Notes: generated from the sequence alone by a model not told the origin. 64,000 bases of DNA from Trema orientale (GCA_002914845.1 JXTC01000042.1:918527-982526); one strand, 5' to 3'; shown: positions 45,250 to 57,838, numbered from the stretch's first letter. Translations and numbers: made by a program.

Positions 45250-48200
45250 TGTTATCCTAAGAATAGCTAACCCAAAAAGGGGGTGTGAATTGGGTTTTAA
45301 AAATTTTTACGAACTTTTTGAATTAAACAACTAGAAAGAACAGATAATGAATAGAGCGAGTAAAAATAGCAAATAAAGAAGCATTGGATAGAATGATTGC
45401 AAATGCTATTTTTATGAGGTTCGACAAACACGATAGTTTGCCTACATCCCCGACCCTCCACAACTTGCTTAGAGCTTTCCACTATCGGATCAAGATTATG
45501 GGCTTGACTGACCCTTATACAAATAAAACAATTTTTTCTTAGGCACACTCACTCTTTTACAATAGTATTGAATCCGGCTCTATTATGCCTAATCACGGAT
45601 TATTTAGAATCTGGTGTCATCCTCACCTATACTGGGTTGTTTAGGACTTCAGTGCCGACCTCACCTCTCAATAATGATTTTATGAAAATATAAGTGAGCA
45701 CTTACTCAAAGGATCACCTCTCAAAGAAATAGTACAAGGTAAGCTTAAGTGATTTGAGAACAATGCACAAATGATACTCTAGGAATGACTTAAGTAGATT
45801 TGAAAGTTAAAATTGAGTAAAAGAGAGCTTTTGCACTTAGAAACAGATTGGGAATCAATGTAGGTTCGTATTCTCTCTTTTTAAGTTGTCAAACGTGGCT
45901 CTATATAAAGGCATCTTAAAAAACTAGCCATTTTCGACCGTTATTAGCTATCTGCCAGACAAAGCGATCGACCATTTCTAAAGTGGTCTACTATTTTTAC
46001 TAGCCATTGGAGTCTGACAGTGACGTTTCAGCTCTAACGGTCAAATGGCCGAGGTATGGTGGTCGACCATTTTGGGACCAGAAACCATTGATTGGTTTCC
46101 TTGGTTCCTTTTTGGTCGATATTTTGAAATTCATTATTTTCTATTTATTTTTAATACTAGAAAAGAATTTTTGGCTAGAAAAATAATTGAGACCAAATTT
46201 TCAAACATTTAAATACATAATTAATTTAGGATAAGACTAGGTTTGAAAATGTCTTTCACTACAACAAATACCAGATATGATAGCATGCAAAAAATGCTAT
46301 GAAAAAATTTTGATAGCGTTTTCGTGCATGCTATATCAGCCCCCGCTATTAAAAATCCCCCCCTTTTTATAGCTTTTTTGAATGCTATACAGTATGCTAT
46401 ACAATCCTTTTTCGTAGCGTTTTTTAGTGCTGTTAGAAATCTATCATAGCGTTCTTTAAATGTCATAAAGATTTAATAGCATTCTTTGAAGGCTATAGAA
46501 ACTATTTTATAGCAGTTTTTGTCTGCTGTAAAAAGGCTTTTATAACATCTATTGCATGCTGTTATAGCAGCTTTAATAGCATTTTTACAATATCATTATT
46601 TATTTTCAATATCATTAATCTGACGCTTTGGAATTTGAAAAATTTTGTACAAACAATTTCTAATTAGATTTCAGGGCCTAATAATAAGCATATTCACAAA
46701 CATATTTTTATATAACATAATATAAGATCCACAATGTTCTAAAGAAAATTACATAAGTTTCATATACTAAATATGTCAAGTGTTACATATAACAAAAATA
46801 AGTACACAAAGTTCAAAATACAATCATCATGAAGATCCTCACAAAATCTTCCAAGAGTTAGGTTGAACTTGTGCTCCCAACATCCAAAGCAAAATATAAT
46901 CATCAACATAATAATCAACTGTAATTCAAAAAATTAGAACAAGTCAACGTAGTAAACCACTAAAGTAACATGATATTAGAATTAGAAAGAATCAATATAG
47001 TAAACCACTAAAGTAACATGATATTGGAATTAGAAAGAAACAAACCTGACATATAAACAATAAATTTAGAATAAAAAAGTTCCTAGAAAAGGTCTCCTAC
47101 TGTCGGACACCAGTCATAAATGTACCTCATGCAAAATCTGTTACATCTTCTATAACTCGCATTTCCCATTTGGTACTTCTGAAACAGCAAACATTGAGAA
47201 GTAGGTAACTAAGATCAAGAAATCCTATAGGTAGTATACATATTCATGAGTTAAAGTATCATAGGTTAATTCTGTAGCCATGATAGAAAGTCTAAAATCT
47301 AAAAGCAAATTTCATATAAAGACAGTATTTATTAAACTAAATCGATAGCTATGATAATTCATTGAGAGAATATTTTAAATAAAAGAAGCATTATTGAATT
47401 AAAATGATTCATTTCCTTTCTTTTCTCTTTCTTCTTTTCTTTTTAGCCTTTAAAATTGTAGTAAGATTCGGGGAGAAATGATGTTCATAGAAAGCTCTCA
47501 ACTTTAGTCCATCAAGGTTAATATAACAGGAAGGTTCCAAGTCCAACAAAATACATATTTCCATAATCCATCTCTGCTAATTGGAAAGAGAGAATGGACT
47601 CATACAGAGATTTAGCATTAATCTGCAACAGTGAGTTTATTACATACCAAAATTTAAACCATACTACAACAGAGCATCCAATCAATTAAAAAAGCGGTAT
47701 CTTAAAAAATTAAACAATAGACCGGGAGAAGAAAAAAAAGAAAACACCAAAAAGCTACTGATATATTTCTGTTAAGCTCATGCCAGTTGTAATGGAGGAT
47801 ACCAAACAATATTGCAGCATCTAATTTATTGCCTTTTGTAGTTCTAAGTAAATCTATATAACAAATAACAGCAAAATTCAAACACTGAGCAAAAACAAAA
47901 GAGATCTCAATGGTCTCTCCGAAATCCTCAAGAATAGTAAGTAACAAAACTTAGATGGGCACCAAGCGACAGGCCATGGTCATCAAAATTTTCGAATCTC
48001 TACAGATACACTCCTAATTATATGAGCCTCCCTGCCCTATATGCTTGCCGCAAAGCTTCTTTAATGCACTCCTAATTCCCAACTATTTGTCAACCAATTA
48101 AAGAATTCAGAGTCAAAAAAGCTTAATAAGCATGTCATGATTACATAATACTTGCATATATGACAACTAAAAAATGAATGAAATTTAAGAAACAAAATAA

Positions 48201-48752
48201 AATGTTCGATTAGGATAATTAGAGGCTAATTTAGTGAACTGTCTTAGTAGTGCTTTATACGATTAAATGTCGCAACAAGGATATCCACAATGCATCCAAT
48301 TATATTGAAACACAAATAATCCTGTATGAGGATAATAATCCAACAATAATACAAGTGGGGTAAAGAAAGAAGGATAGGACAAAATGATTCTTGATACTTA
48401 TATGAAACCTTGATAAGTAATAATTTACTACTACCATAATTTGTTTCCCAAAGCCAAATTAAATTTTTTTGAAGAAAAAATGAAAGAGAATTTATGTGCG
48501 TTGTAATAAATCAAGTATAAGACTATAAGTTAAATTGAAACCCATTGACACATCTTGAGTCTTGATTCTTGATGTCCATCTTCAAGCTTTATGAGTTTTC
48601 CAATAATGCTCTAATTTTGAAGACTTGATTGCTTGAGATAATTGGATTCCATTTCAACTTTATAGCTACAAACTCAAGTCGACCATTAGCAACTAAATCA
48701 TATATTTGTTACTATCAAAATAAGACTAGATTGAAAGTCACATAGGTCAACA
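45250..48752 (-). repeat. 3' LTR of a Sirevirus-like copia element, with insertion
   Basis: On the minus strand the tract CATCATCAAAAAGGGGGA, typical of Sireviruses, ends just before TGTTGACC at 48752. This fixes the LTR start. The other end, TGTTATCC on the plus strand at 45250 (GGATAACA on the minus), gives TG..CA. The span of 3.5 kb is long because at least one DNA element sits inside (from 46259). The partner LTR lies beyond the window, so the ends rest on motifs. Confidence 0.6.
46259..46610. mobile_element. CACTA-type transposon terminus
   Basis: CACTACAACAAATACCAG at 46259 is a CACTA terminal repeat. It is followed by dense subterminal copies of ATAGC/GCTAT (over 15 in 330 bases), as CACTA transposases require. 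The opposite end could not be found, so the right boundary is only where the repeat cluster fades. Sequence from 46610 to about 48200 may belong to it; it includes a near-perfect 48-bp tandem pair at about 46945-47038. Confidence 0.6.
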
Positions 48753-48896
48753 TTGTCCCCCTTTTTGATGATGACAAACATTGATTTATGAGATAGCAAA
48801 AAATAATGCGATAAAGGCCCAAAATGATTGAATTTGAAATAAGTCTCAAAACTTTACCATTATTTTTAGGAACTCTCCCTTAATATGTGCATAAGC

Positions 48897-49022
48897 AAAA
48901 ACATAAAAAAAATCACACATACTTCTTCCCCTTTGATATCATCAAAAAGAATAGCATACAAAAACATAAAAAAAATCACACATACTTCTCCCCTTTTGAT
49001 ATCAACAAAAAGAATAGCATAC
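48897..49022. repeat. tandem duplication, two 63-bp units
   Basis: Units at 48897-48959 and 48960-49022 differ at a few positions and one indel. They lie in the Sirevirus untranslated region between the extra ORF and the 3' LTR. Confidence 0.85.
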
Positions 49023-49326
49023 AAAGAATCTATCCATAATAAAATAATGTCCATGAAAAGAATAAGATTGAAAGTTATAATTCAAGCACGATGCATCCAT
49101 AAAAACATTCAAGACAAGATATTATAGATAAGAAAAAGCATAAAATCCACAAAGTGACAAACCATTCAAAATAACAGGATAGTCATAAAAGCTTGAAAGA
49201 CAAAATAACACAAAGGAGTTCAAGAGCTCCAAGACACAACTCAAAATGAAAAGACAAGGACATAAGGGAGTAGATTAGCAAGGAGTAGAGAATGACTCTA
49301 AGAAAAAGGTGGGCCTCGTCCATAAC

Positions 49327-49917
49327 TTATGTAGTTCCATATTTTTTGTTGTTGAGCACAGAGGCTGTCAAAGCTAGCTTGGTGTGAGGTATGAAGTTCT
49401 TGCATTTGCCTCCCTTGAGCTTCCTTGAATGCATTGAAGTTTTCAACCAATGTATCCATTCGAGCATTCTTGAGTTGGAAACCCTCTTCAGAATTGAAAG
49501 ATGATGGAGCTTCTTGAGTGGTGGAAGGTCCACCCTCTTGGTTACCACCAAGATCACCTTCATCATCATCATGGCACCACCCTTCTCTTGTTCACCGGGC
49601 AAGTCTTTTCCCTTGTAACACCAATTACTAGTTTTGGCATCAAAATGCCAAAGCATACGTTCAATAGCCACTTTGTCATAGGGAGGCATAGGTACTTCTT
49701 TCAAGGACTCATCATGGAGTGGGATTTCAAAGTGGTTGAACACCTTGGTAAGTAACATCCCATAAGGAAGACAACCCGACTTCTTGGTTCCTGCTTCTCC
49801 CATATGACTCATAAGGATAAAACCGAAATTGATAGATCTCCCCATAAGAATAGAATCGATCAAGAAAATTTTTAGGAGACGGACTTTCTCTCGATGACCG
49901 GTATGAACACTCAAGGA
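49327..49917 (-). pseudogene. extra ORF of the Sirevirus-like element, C-terminal part
   Basis: Continuation of the frame at 56814-57301, cut off by the gypsy element 49923-56808. It reads HTGHREKVRLLKIFLIDSIL, INFGFILMSHM, LPYGMLLTKVFNHF, IERMLWHFD and runs to a stop at 49327. This is the style of the 'putative plant transposon protein' domain (I believe Pfam PF20167), where GHRE-xxx-L-LFLIDSIL and LPYGMILTKIF recur. The biochemical role is unknown. The half is stop-free over about 195 codons, so it decayed little before or after the insertion. Confidence 0.7.
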
Positions 49918-49922
49918 GTTGG

Positions 49923-51417
49923 TGTTACGCTAAAATGCATATATGTAAAATAACCGCAAGTGCACGGGTCGTAAACAAATAATAAACTGCCAAGAGAGTT
50001 GTCGATCTCACGAGAAATTGGGTGTTAAATTATCGTTAAGTACCAGAATTATCATTACTTAACTTTAACTAAGAAACCAAACTAAATGAATTTGTAATTG
50101 AATAAATACAAATATATACGTATATATGAAAATAAAATACGGAGACTTCTATGTACAAATGTTCTAAGAGATTGAATTCACCTAACCATCAACTGTCTTT
50201 TGATCACCAATTTTACCCTAATCAATTATTCCTAGTTTATAAGTCAAGAACCCAAAGATATTTCTATTTCCTCTCTCGAGTGCCGAGTGAAATCATTCTT
50301 AAATCTCAGTTCCAATATCTCTATTCCGAACCTAGAATTTAAGAATTCATTATGTTCAATGATTCTTTGATCATGGCTTCAAAGGAATTATAGGTTCTCT
50401 CAAACTCTACAAATCCTAGGTTATACTATCATATAGTTGTTTCTAAAATTTCCTTTCTCAAATGTTGAAATCTAGAAACCAAATCATCCAACTAATAGCT
50501 AATTAATTAAGAAGCATTAAGTATGGAATAGCATAAATACATTCAAGAACAATATCAAGGAACATATTAGAAATCAAGACATAGAATCAAAGTTTAAATT
50601 GCATCATTCCCCAAGCATATAATAATTATTTCAATATAGGAGAATTTAACACTAATCTCAATAAGAATTTCACATATCTAAACATGTTCAATAATCAAGT
50701 ATAATACGAAATTCAAATGAGATTAGGGTGAGAAAGAGGATGAGAAAAACTCTTTTCTAGAGATAGAACTTCAAGCTTCAATCTATTCAAGTCACTCTCT
50801 CAAACATCCTCTCCAAGATTTTTGCTCCAAGCTCCTTCGTCTCTAGGAATTTTGAGCTCTCTTTGTTGTGTTTTTTCTTCAACTCTCCACCCATGAAATA
50901 GAGGGCTTAAGGATGTATTTAAAGGGTCCCAAGATGACCTAAGCCGGATAGAATATCAACCATTCGATCAGATGGCATTAATGGTTCAGATTGGCTCTAA
51001 AAATTGGATAAAAACGTGCTTTTGGATGCTATGCAGCACCGCGACGCTCCCTGGCAAGCACCGCGGCACTGTGGCCTCTGGAACTCAGTTTTCCAGGCAG
51101 TGCCATGGCGCTACTATTATAGTGCCGCAACGCTATAGGCTCTGGAACTCAGCACGATAGCTTTTCTTCCTGGGGGCGCCATTTCTTCGTTTTAGCTCCA
51201 TTTCGCCTGATTTCGTTGCATTGCTTTTGTATTGGACTCAACTTTCATTCTAAATTGTTGAAATATCTATATTTATCACCAAGCTTTCTTGATTCTTATT
51301 TATTCATAAGAACTACAAAAGTAAAGTAAAAACACATCAAACAGACAAAATACTTGAGAACTTACAATTATTTTAGTTGAATGATATTTGATTTGTTAGT
51401 GAATTAATCACTCATCA
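49923..51417 (-). repeat. 3' LTR of the minus-strand short gypsy element
   Basis: 1495 bp, TG..CA. It holds a GC-rich block (about 51032-51180) with GCACCGCGGCAC-like units and two copies of CTCTGGAACTCAG. Confidence 0.9.
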
Positions 51418-53035
51418 AATACCCCTAAACTCGAATATTTGCTTGTCCTTAAGCAAAACAAAACAAGAAAAAGAATATCAAAATACAAATCAAGTACTAA
51501 AGACATAAACAACAAATTGTGAGTTTTGTGTTGAATCAAAAATCGTACAAGTATCTCCGAAGTCACGAAATGTTCCAAGCTCAAAGGAAATAAAAACATT
51601 GAGATTATCTAGATTTTTAACTTCAAGCATCAATTTAACTCCACTCAAGACTCTCAATGTGTAAGTGTGTGCAAAATCAATATTATTTAATAAAATAAAC
51701 TTCAGATAGACTTGTGTGTTTCGATAAACAATGAAATATCTCTACATGATGCAATTTGGAACTACCGTATGCCCATTTTTTATGTTGTTCTCCACTAATG
51801 TATGTTAATATATCATCAACGATCAAAAAGTCTTTCATTAAGCTTGTAATGTCAGCTTGGGCAAAGGTAAGATAAGATAATTTTGGAAGTTCAAATCACC
51901 CTCAAGTACATTAATCTATGACCTTTGTAAAGTTATTCCTTGGTATACCAAATAGTAGTCCCACACTTATTTTCAACTAAATTTCTCTTCTATGAAGGCT
52001 CCACCAAATACTTATTGATAATTTTTTTTCGATTTTTTTTCTCTTCTTTTTTTTTTTTTGAAATGAAAGATATGAAATGGGACCAAAGGATTAAAATCAA
52101 AAACCTCTCCCCCAAACTCAAAATCAATATTGTCCTCAATATTGAAAAACAAAATAGAGGGTAAGGACACAAAATTTTCACCAAATTATTTCTTTCTCTT
52201 TTTTGTTTGTTTCTTTTTTTTGTTTCATAATGCCACCCTTGCTCCCAACATGAACATAACACAAAATAACTCTTTAAAATAATGAATATGCTTAAGAATA
52301 AGGTTGGTGGTAATTATTTTAGTTTGGCTAAATTGTGTTAGAAAACAAAAGGTACAAATAAGCTCATAGTGAGTGTACTAGGATGATAATATATCAGGGA
52401 TAGCTTGAAAGGCTCAAACAGTCTAAGGATGACCTAAATTATTTCTCCAATGACAACTAACATAGAATTTTATCTCAAGCTTCACTAAAATGGGTTATAG
52501 AGTTCATGAGATATCAATGCCTATCTAATGCACACAAGTTTTATCGTGCTCTAATATATAGAATCAAGAATGATGTTCAATTAATGCGAGTCAAGTACAC
52601 AGATAATCTTAATAAATTACATTTCAAAATACCTAAGAGAACATTAAATGACTATACTCATCATCAATATCAAGTCATCTCATCTCAACAACATTCACAA
52701 TTTATTAAAACTAGCAAAAGAAAAGCAAGAAAAAAAAATGACTTCTTAAAAATACACTACTCATGGAAAGAGAATCATGACAACCAACACATAAGCAAAA
52801 TTATAACCAATAAATAATTAACCAACAAGTATTTTCACCTCCAAACTCAAAATTGGCAATGTTCTCAAAATTTAAATGTTCAATGTAAGCACAAGATAAA
52901 AGAACACGTACCAGGGAGGTGAGATATTCTCACCTCCTATTAAGGTTGGCAAAGGTGATGCTCCGAGCAAAGTGGCTCTAAGTTGGGTTATACGGGACTC
53001 CTCTCCATAATTTGCATCTTTAGGTCATGCACAAC
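51418..53035 (-). other. 3' untranslated region of the minus-strand gypsy element
   Basis: Non-coding stretch between the conserved frame and the 3' LTR. It matches 61895-63553 of the plus-strand copy in order (for example the words AGTTTGGAGG/TTTGGGGG and CTCACCTCC). No pol gene. Confidence 0.6.
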
Positions 53036-53300
53036 TTAGTGAAGCTCATCAAATAGTAGCTTCCGCCCATAATATGTGTCATACAACACGACATAAGGGT
53101 CTCGGTTTTGAACGCCCACAAGCTTGGCGATATATGGAAGTGCTCGGCTCGTATGTTCAGCTTGACTTAGCACTGATACATGTGTTTAGTGGGCTTTCAT
53201 GAATAGTGCTAGTAGTGGTGGAGGAGATTTTGGCCATATCGGATCGTCATAGATGTGATCTTTAATGAATGGTGGCGGCATGATTATTTGGATCTCAAAC
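53036..53300 (-). pseudogene. conserved frame of the short gypsy element, minus copy
   Basis: The minus strand gives IMPPPFIKDHIYDDPIW, then PPPLLALFMKAH and a stop (TAA, complement of 53186-53188). The same frame then continues for 49 codons: THVSVLSQAEHTSRAL, YIAKLVGV, DPYVVLYDTYYGRKLLFDELH, stop. The plus copy at 61610-61894 has the same residues and the same TAA. Function unknown; I do not recognise the second part. Confidence 0.6.
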
Positions 53301-53766
53301 AATGAAGATTCACAGGTGTTGTCTTATGATTCTTCATCCTTGATCCACTCTTAATTCTCCTCCTCACTTGAGTCGTTATTATAAAACAAACCCAAGATCC
53401 TCCACCATGTGCTCGGCTCCTCATGGTGGCTTTTATCAATATTCGTAACTTGTGCATGTAGCCACCGTTCTTCTCATGGCTTCAAGGGATCCATAAAAAG
53501 ACTCAAATTGTGAATTATGTACGGTCTCCGTTCTCTCCTACTCCTTATGGCGAAGTCTTGTCTCTTCTAAAAATTGTGCAAAAATATATTCAAGATCGGG
53601 AGGAAGCTCTACTTGGTGATGTAGAGCATCACATTATGGCGCGGAAATATTAGAATTATTTCCCAAACCGAGGTGGCTTGGTGGATAATTCCAACTCTGA
53701 TAGTAAACATCGTTTATGTCTTCCAACAACTAATAGGCTTCTTCAAAGGATAGTTGGTAGATAGAG

Positions 53767-55031
53767 TGTTGGGATATTTGTCCTAAAAAGCAGATTTTCA
53801 ATTATACCCTTTGAGTATAAACAACTTTCTCTTATATGCAATTATAATATTTGCTAGATTAAACTATCTTAGTTGAATAGTTTATTTATCTGAAAAAGAT
53901 TCCANNNNNNNNNNNNNNNNNNNNNNNNNNNNNNNNNNNNNNNNNNNNNNNNNNNNNNNNNNNNNNNNNNNNNNNNNNNNNNNNNNNNNNNNNNNNNNNN
54001 NNNNNNNNNNNNNNNNNNNNNNNNNNNNNNNNNNNNNNNNNNNNNNNNNNNNNNNNNNNNNNNNNNNNNNNNNNNNNNNNNNNNNNNNNNNNNNNNNNNN
54101 NNNNNNNNNNNNNNNNNNNNNNNNNNNNNNNNNNNNNNNNNNNNNNNNNNNNNNNNNNNNNNNNNNNNNNNNNNNNNNNNNNNNNNNNNNNNNNNNNNNN
54201 NNNNNNNNNNNNNNNNNNNNNNNNNNNNNNNNNNNNNNNNNNNNNNNNNNNNNNNNNNNNNNNNNNNNNNNNNNNNNNNNNNNNNNNNNNNNNNNNNNNN
54301 NNNNNNNNNNNNNNNNNNNNNNNNNNNNNNNNNNNNNNNNNNNNNNNNNNNNNNNNNNNNNNNNNNNNNNNNNNNNNNNNNNNNNNNNNNNNNNNNNNNN
54401 NNNNNNNNNNNNNNNNNNNNNNNNNNNNNNNNNNNNNNNNNNNNNNNNNNNNNNNNNNNNNNNNNNNNNNNNTTTTTGGCCTCATATATATAAGATACAT
54501 GAGAGAAAAAACTGCATAGTAACTCTAAGAGAGCTACACGCCTAAGGCATAGAGAGAGAGAGAGAAAATTCGGCCAACCTAAGGCTAGAGAGGAGAAAAA
54601 AAGTTTCCTGCAACTCTCATACTCTCATCTCATGTCCCGGTATTTCAAAAGATCAAGAAGGTGTTCTTGATCATTCTCCAATGAAGGATTCAACTTGGAG
54701 CCCACTCAGTTAATCAACCAAGAACAAGAGCATAGACAAGAAGATCTAGGGTTGGAGATTTGATCACCATCTACAAGGAGATCAAGAAGGAGCACGCTAC
54801 AAGAAGTAAACCCTAATCCCATCTCTAGGGTTTATGCATCTAGATTTGATTTATATTATACATGATCCTGTATATGATATATGCATGTAATATAGTTATA
54901 AAAATTGTTTTCATGTAAAAATTTTAAAACCTAAATTCGCTATTTTTCCACTGCATTCATGATGTGATCATGTGTTTTCCATAGTTTGCATGCATGTATA
55001 TTTTTGTCCTAAGTATTAGGCAATTCCAGCA
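53767..55031 (+). mobile_element. copia-like solo LTR with internal assembly gap
   Basis: Begins TGTTGGGATA and ends TTCCAGCA, flanked by TAGAG at 53762-53766 and 55032-55036. It splits the Gag-like frame of the minus gypsy element. The plus copy (about 61131-61160) has the uninterrupted sequence and is a natural empty site. There is a TATATATAAG near 54485. Strand is chosen by the leader-like end and is uncertain. About 568 bases are N. Confidence 0.82.
53905..54472. other. assembly gap (N run)
   Basis: 568 N. The frame seen across it on the minus strand is an artefact. Confidence 1.
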
Positions 55032-55036
55032 TAGAG

Positions 55037-55280
55037 GTGGTACCATTTCCTCTTGCCAATCACTCTTGTTTCAGGCCGATGGTTGTTGAAAAAATTTCGT
55101 ATTTGATACTCCGGGGATAAACTATGATTCGGGCATAGTGTGAGCAACTTCTTATATCTCCACCATACACAATAAAATGGCTCCAAGTCTCATTGAGCAA
55201 ACCATAAGAGGACTTGTTGATCTAATACCTCCAAGTACCTCACAAAATAAACATTTAAAAATAAATTAAAAATAAAAATA
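55037..55280 (-). pseudogene. Gag-like frame of the minus short gypsy element
   Basis: The minus strand reads LDQQVLLWFAQ, stop, DLEPFYCVWWRYKKLLTLCPNHSLSPEYQIRNFFNN. This is the WexxKxLLxxCPxHGL segment of Athila-type Gag. It begins almost directly after the primer site, so the N-terminal half of Gag is missing, as in the plus copy. Confidence 0.65.
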
Positions 55281-55365
55281 AATGCCTAAATTAAAATCAA
55301 GTAGTTTACTCTCGATATCCAAAACAATCTAAAATGCCAATTCTCTAGCAACGGTGCCAAAAACT

Positions 55366-56808
55366 TGTTACGTCTAAAATTCATATACGAAAAATAATCA
55401 CAAGTGCACGGGACATAAATATATAATAAAGTGATAAGAGAGTTGTCGATCCCACGAGGAATTGAGTATTAAATTATCGTTAAGTACCAGAGTTATCATG
55501 ACCTAACTTTATCTAGGCAACTAAACTAAATGAATTTGTAATTGAATAAATATAAATATAAATATAAATACAAAAATAAAATATGGAGACTTCACAAATG
55601 TTACAGGGGATTGAATTCACCTAACCATCAACTGTCTTTTGATCGCAAATTTCATCCTAATAAATTATTCCTAGTTTATAAGCCAAAAACCTAAAGATAT
55701 TTCTACTTCCTCTCTCGAGTGCCAAGTGAAATCATTCTTAAATCCCAGTTCCAATATCTCTAAATAGTTCTTTGGTCATGGCTTCAAAAGAATTATAGGT
55801 TCTCTCAAACTCTACAAGTCCTAAGTTATACTATCATATAGTTGTTTCTAAAATTCCCTTTCTCAAGTGTTGAAATCTAAAAACCAAATCATCCAACTAG
55901 TAGCTAATTAGTTGAGAAGCATTAAGTATGGAATAGCATAAATACATTCAAGAACAATACTAAGGAACATATTGGAAATCAAGATATAAAATCAAAGTTC
56001 AAGTTACATCATTCCCCAAGCATATAACAATTAATTCAACATAGGAGAATCTAACACTAATCTTAACAAGAATTTCACCTATCTAAACATATTCAATAAT
56101 CAAGATAATACAAAATTAATGAGATTAGGGTGAGAAAGAGGATGAGAAAAACTCTTTTATGGAGGTAGAACTTCAAGATTCAATCTCTTCAAGTCACTCT
56201 CTCAAGCATCCTCTCTAAGATTTTTGCTCCAAGCTCCTTCGTCTCTAGGAATTTTGAGTTCTCTTTGTTGTGTTTTCTCTTCAACTCTCCACTCTTGAAA
56301 TGGAAGCTTAAGGATGTATTTAAGGGGCTCTAAGATGATCTAGGCTGGTTGAAATATCAACCGTTCGATCAGATGGCATTAATGGTTCAGATTGGCTCTA
56401 AAAACTCGCTAAAAATATGCTTCCGAAAACTGTGTAGTACTGCAAGCACCATCGGCATTGTGGCCTCTAGAACTCAGTTTTTTAGGTAGCGCCGCGGCAC
56501 TACTATTACAGTGCCGCAACGCTCTCGGCTCTGGAACTCAGTACGACAGCGTTTCTTCCCTTGGGCGCCATTTCTTCGTTTTAACTCTGTTTTACCAGAT
56601 TTTTGTTGCGTTGCATTTGTATTGGACTCAAATTTCGTTCCAAATGGTTGAAATATCCATATTTGTCACCAAATTTTCTTGATTATCATTTATTCATAAG
56701 AACTACAAAAATAAAGTAAAAATACATCAAACTGACAAAAATACATGAGAACTCACATTTATTTGAGTGGAATGATACTTAATTTGTGAGCAAATTAATC
56801 ACTCATTA
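55366..56808 (-). repeat. 5' LTR of the minus-strand short gypsy element
   Basis: 1443 bp; partner of 49923-51417, with the terminal CA changed to TA at 56808. Confidence 0.9.
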
Positions 56809-56813
56809 GTTGG

Positions 56814-57301
56814 CGGTACACCCGGGGTAATAGTTTCTGTCCCTAGTGAGTTTTTTTAATGCCGTGTCCAAACCAAAATCTCCTATTATTGTACGAACAC
56901 CTTCATTTGGTATCCCAAGGATTTCGTAAAGATCACTAACATTCATATCAATTTTCTTTCCTTTGATGGTGTAAGTAATCCCATGGACATCACTCTTAGG
57001 CTTTAAAGCGGCATAAAAGCCCCTAATTAGTCTAGTATACGTAAATTCACCAATGCAAGCCAAAGAAACCCATCCCATACGATGAAAGAGTTGTCTCCAA
57101 TTTAACAAATTTTCCATAGCAACCCAATCAATAGGTCTTCCATTCACAATAGCTCTCTTAGAATAGATATTTTTGAATTCCTCTATCGTTTTGGTACAAG
57201 TAAAAAAGAGGAGTATCAAACCTTGATTTTGACCATCTTTCATCCACTTCATCGACTACATACTTCCCAGACCTCTTGTTTGCTCGTGCTTTGAGTGGCA
57301 T
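56814..57301 (-). pseudogene. extra ORF of the Sirevirus-like element, N-terminal part
   Basis: The ATG at 57301 gives MPLKARANKRSGKYVVDEV, a basic start. After DTPLF the frame shifts (about 57180) to IEEFKNIYSKRAIVNGRPIDW, LLNWRQLFHRMGWVSLACIG, YTRLIRGFYAALK, ITYTIKGKKIDMNVSDLYEILGI. Then the gypsy element interrupts it at CTAN. This is the N-terminal half of the putative plant transposon protein type domain, whose second half is at 49327-49917. It lies about 540 bases after the end of copia pol, same strand, where Sireviruses carry their envelope-like ORF. No signal peptide or transmembrane segment is evident. Confidence 0.7.
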
Positions 57302-57838
57302 GATGAACTTTGGAAGAGAAAGACCCACGGATTGACGGAATAAGAAGGCGAATGAGAGTAGATTTTTCACAAATCTAGAAAGGAAAAGTTAGGGTTTGAG
57401 TGGAGTTTAAGTGAAATTTGATGACTGATCAAGATTGGAAGATGAGGGGATGAAGGATTGGCATTTTTCACTAAGGGAAAGAGGTTTCAAGTGGGAGAAA
57501 TAAGAAAGAAGATGTGAAACAGCACTTAAAATCTGTCTTGGAGTCGGGTCGGGTCGAAAAGCTGAGCGACAACAAAAGTGGTAAACCATTTCTGAAAAAA
57601 AAAATAAAAACTGCACTGTTGCACGAGCTAAAAGCGCCATAGCGCAAAAGTCTCGAGGAAACAGCAGAAATTTGAACGAAACACAGTTTTGGTCGACCAA
57701 AAATGAAAGTGGTCGACCAAATTCTGGAAAAATTTTAGATTTGGTCAAGGGAGCACAAATTATCATACAAAAATGAGACGAGACGAAGACTAAAGGATAA
57801 ATAACAAAGATAACAAGAGAAAGCAAGAAAATATATAC
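57302..57838 (-). other. spacer between copia pol and the extra ORF
   Basis: Contains an open frame of about 139 codons with no recognisable motif. The word GGTCGACCA occurs twice (about 57692 and 57712) and also in the LTR near 46062. The long frame may be chance. Confidence 0.4.

Larger units (their letters stand above)
49923..56808 (-). mobile_element. short non-autonomous gypsy element (Athila-like), minus strand
   Basis: LTRs at 49923-51417 (3') and 55366-56808 (5') frame an internal region of about 3.9 kb that includes a later solo LTR and the N gap. The duplication GTTGG at 49918-49922 and 56809-56813 proves one insertion. The primer-site area reads TTTTTGGCACCGTTGC and the tract before the 3' LTR is GAGTTTAGGGGTATT. 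Only a short Gag-like part and a second conserved frame are encoded; no pol is seen. A second copy on the plus strand is at 59319. Confidence 0.9.

Noticed and set aside
53886..54500. 204-codon frame across the N run
   Set aside because: It consists almost wholly of N.
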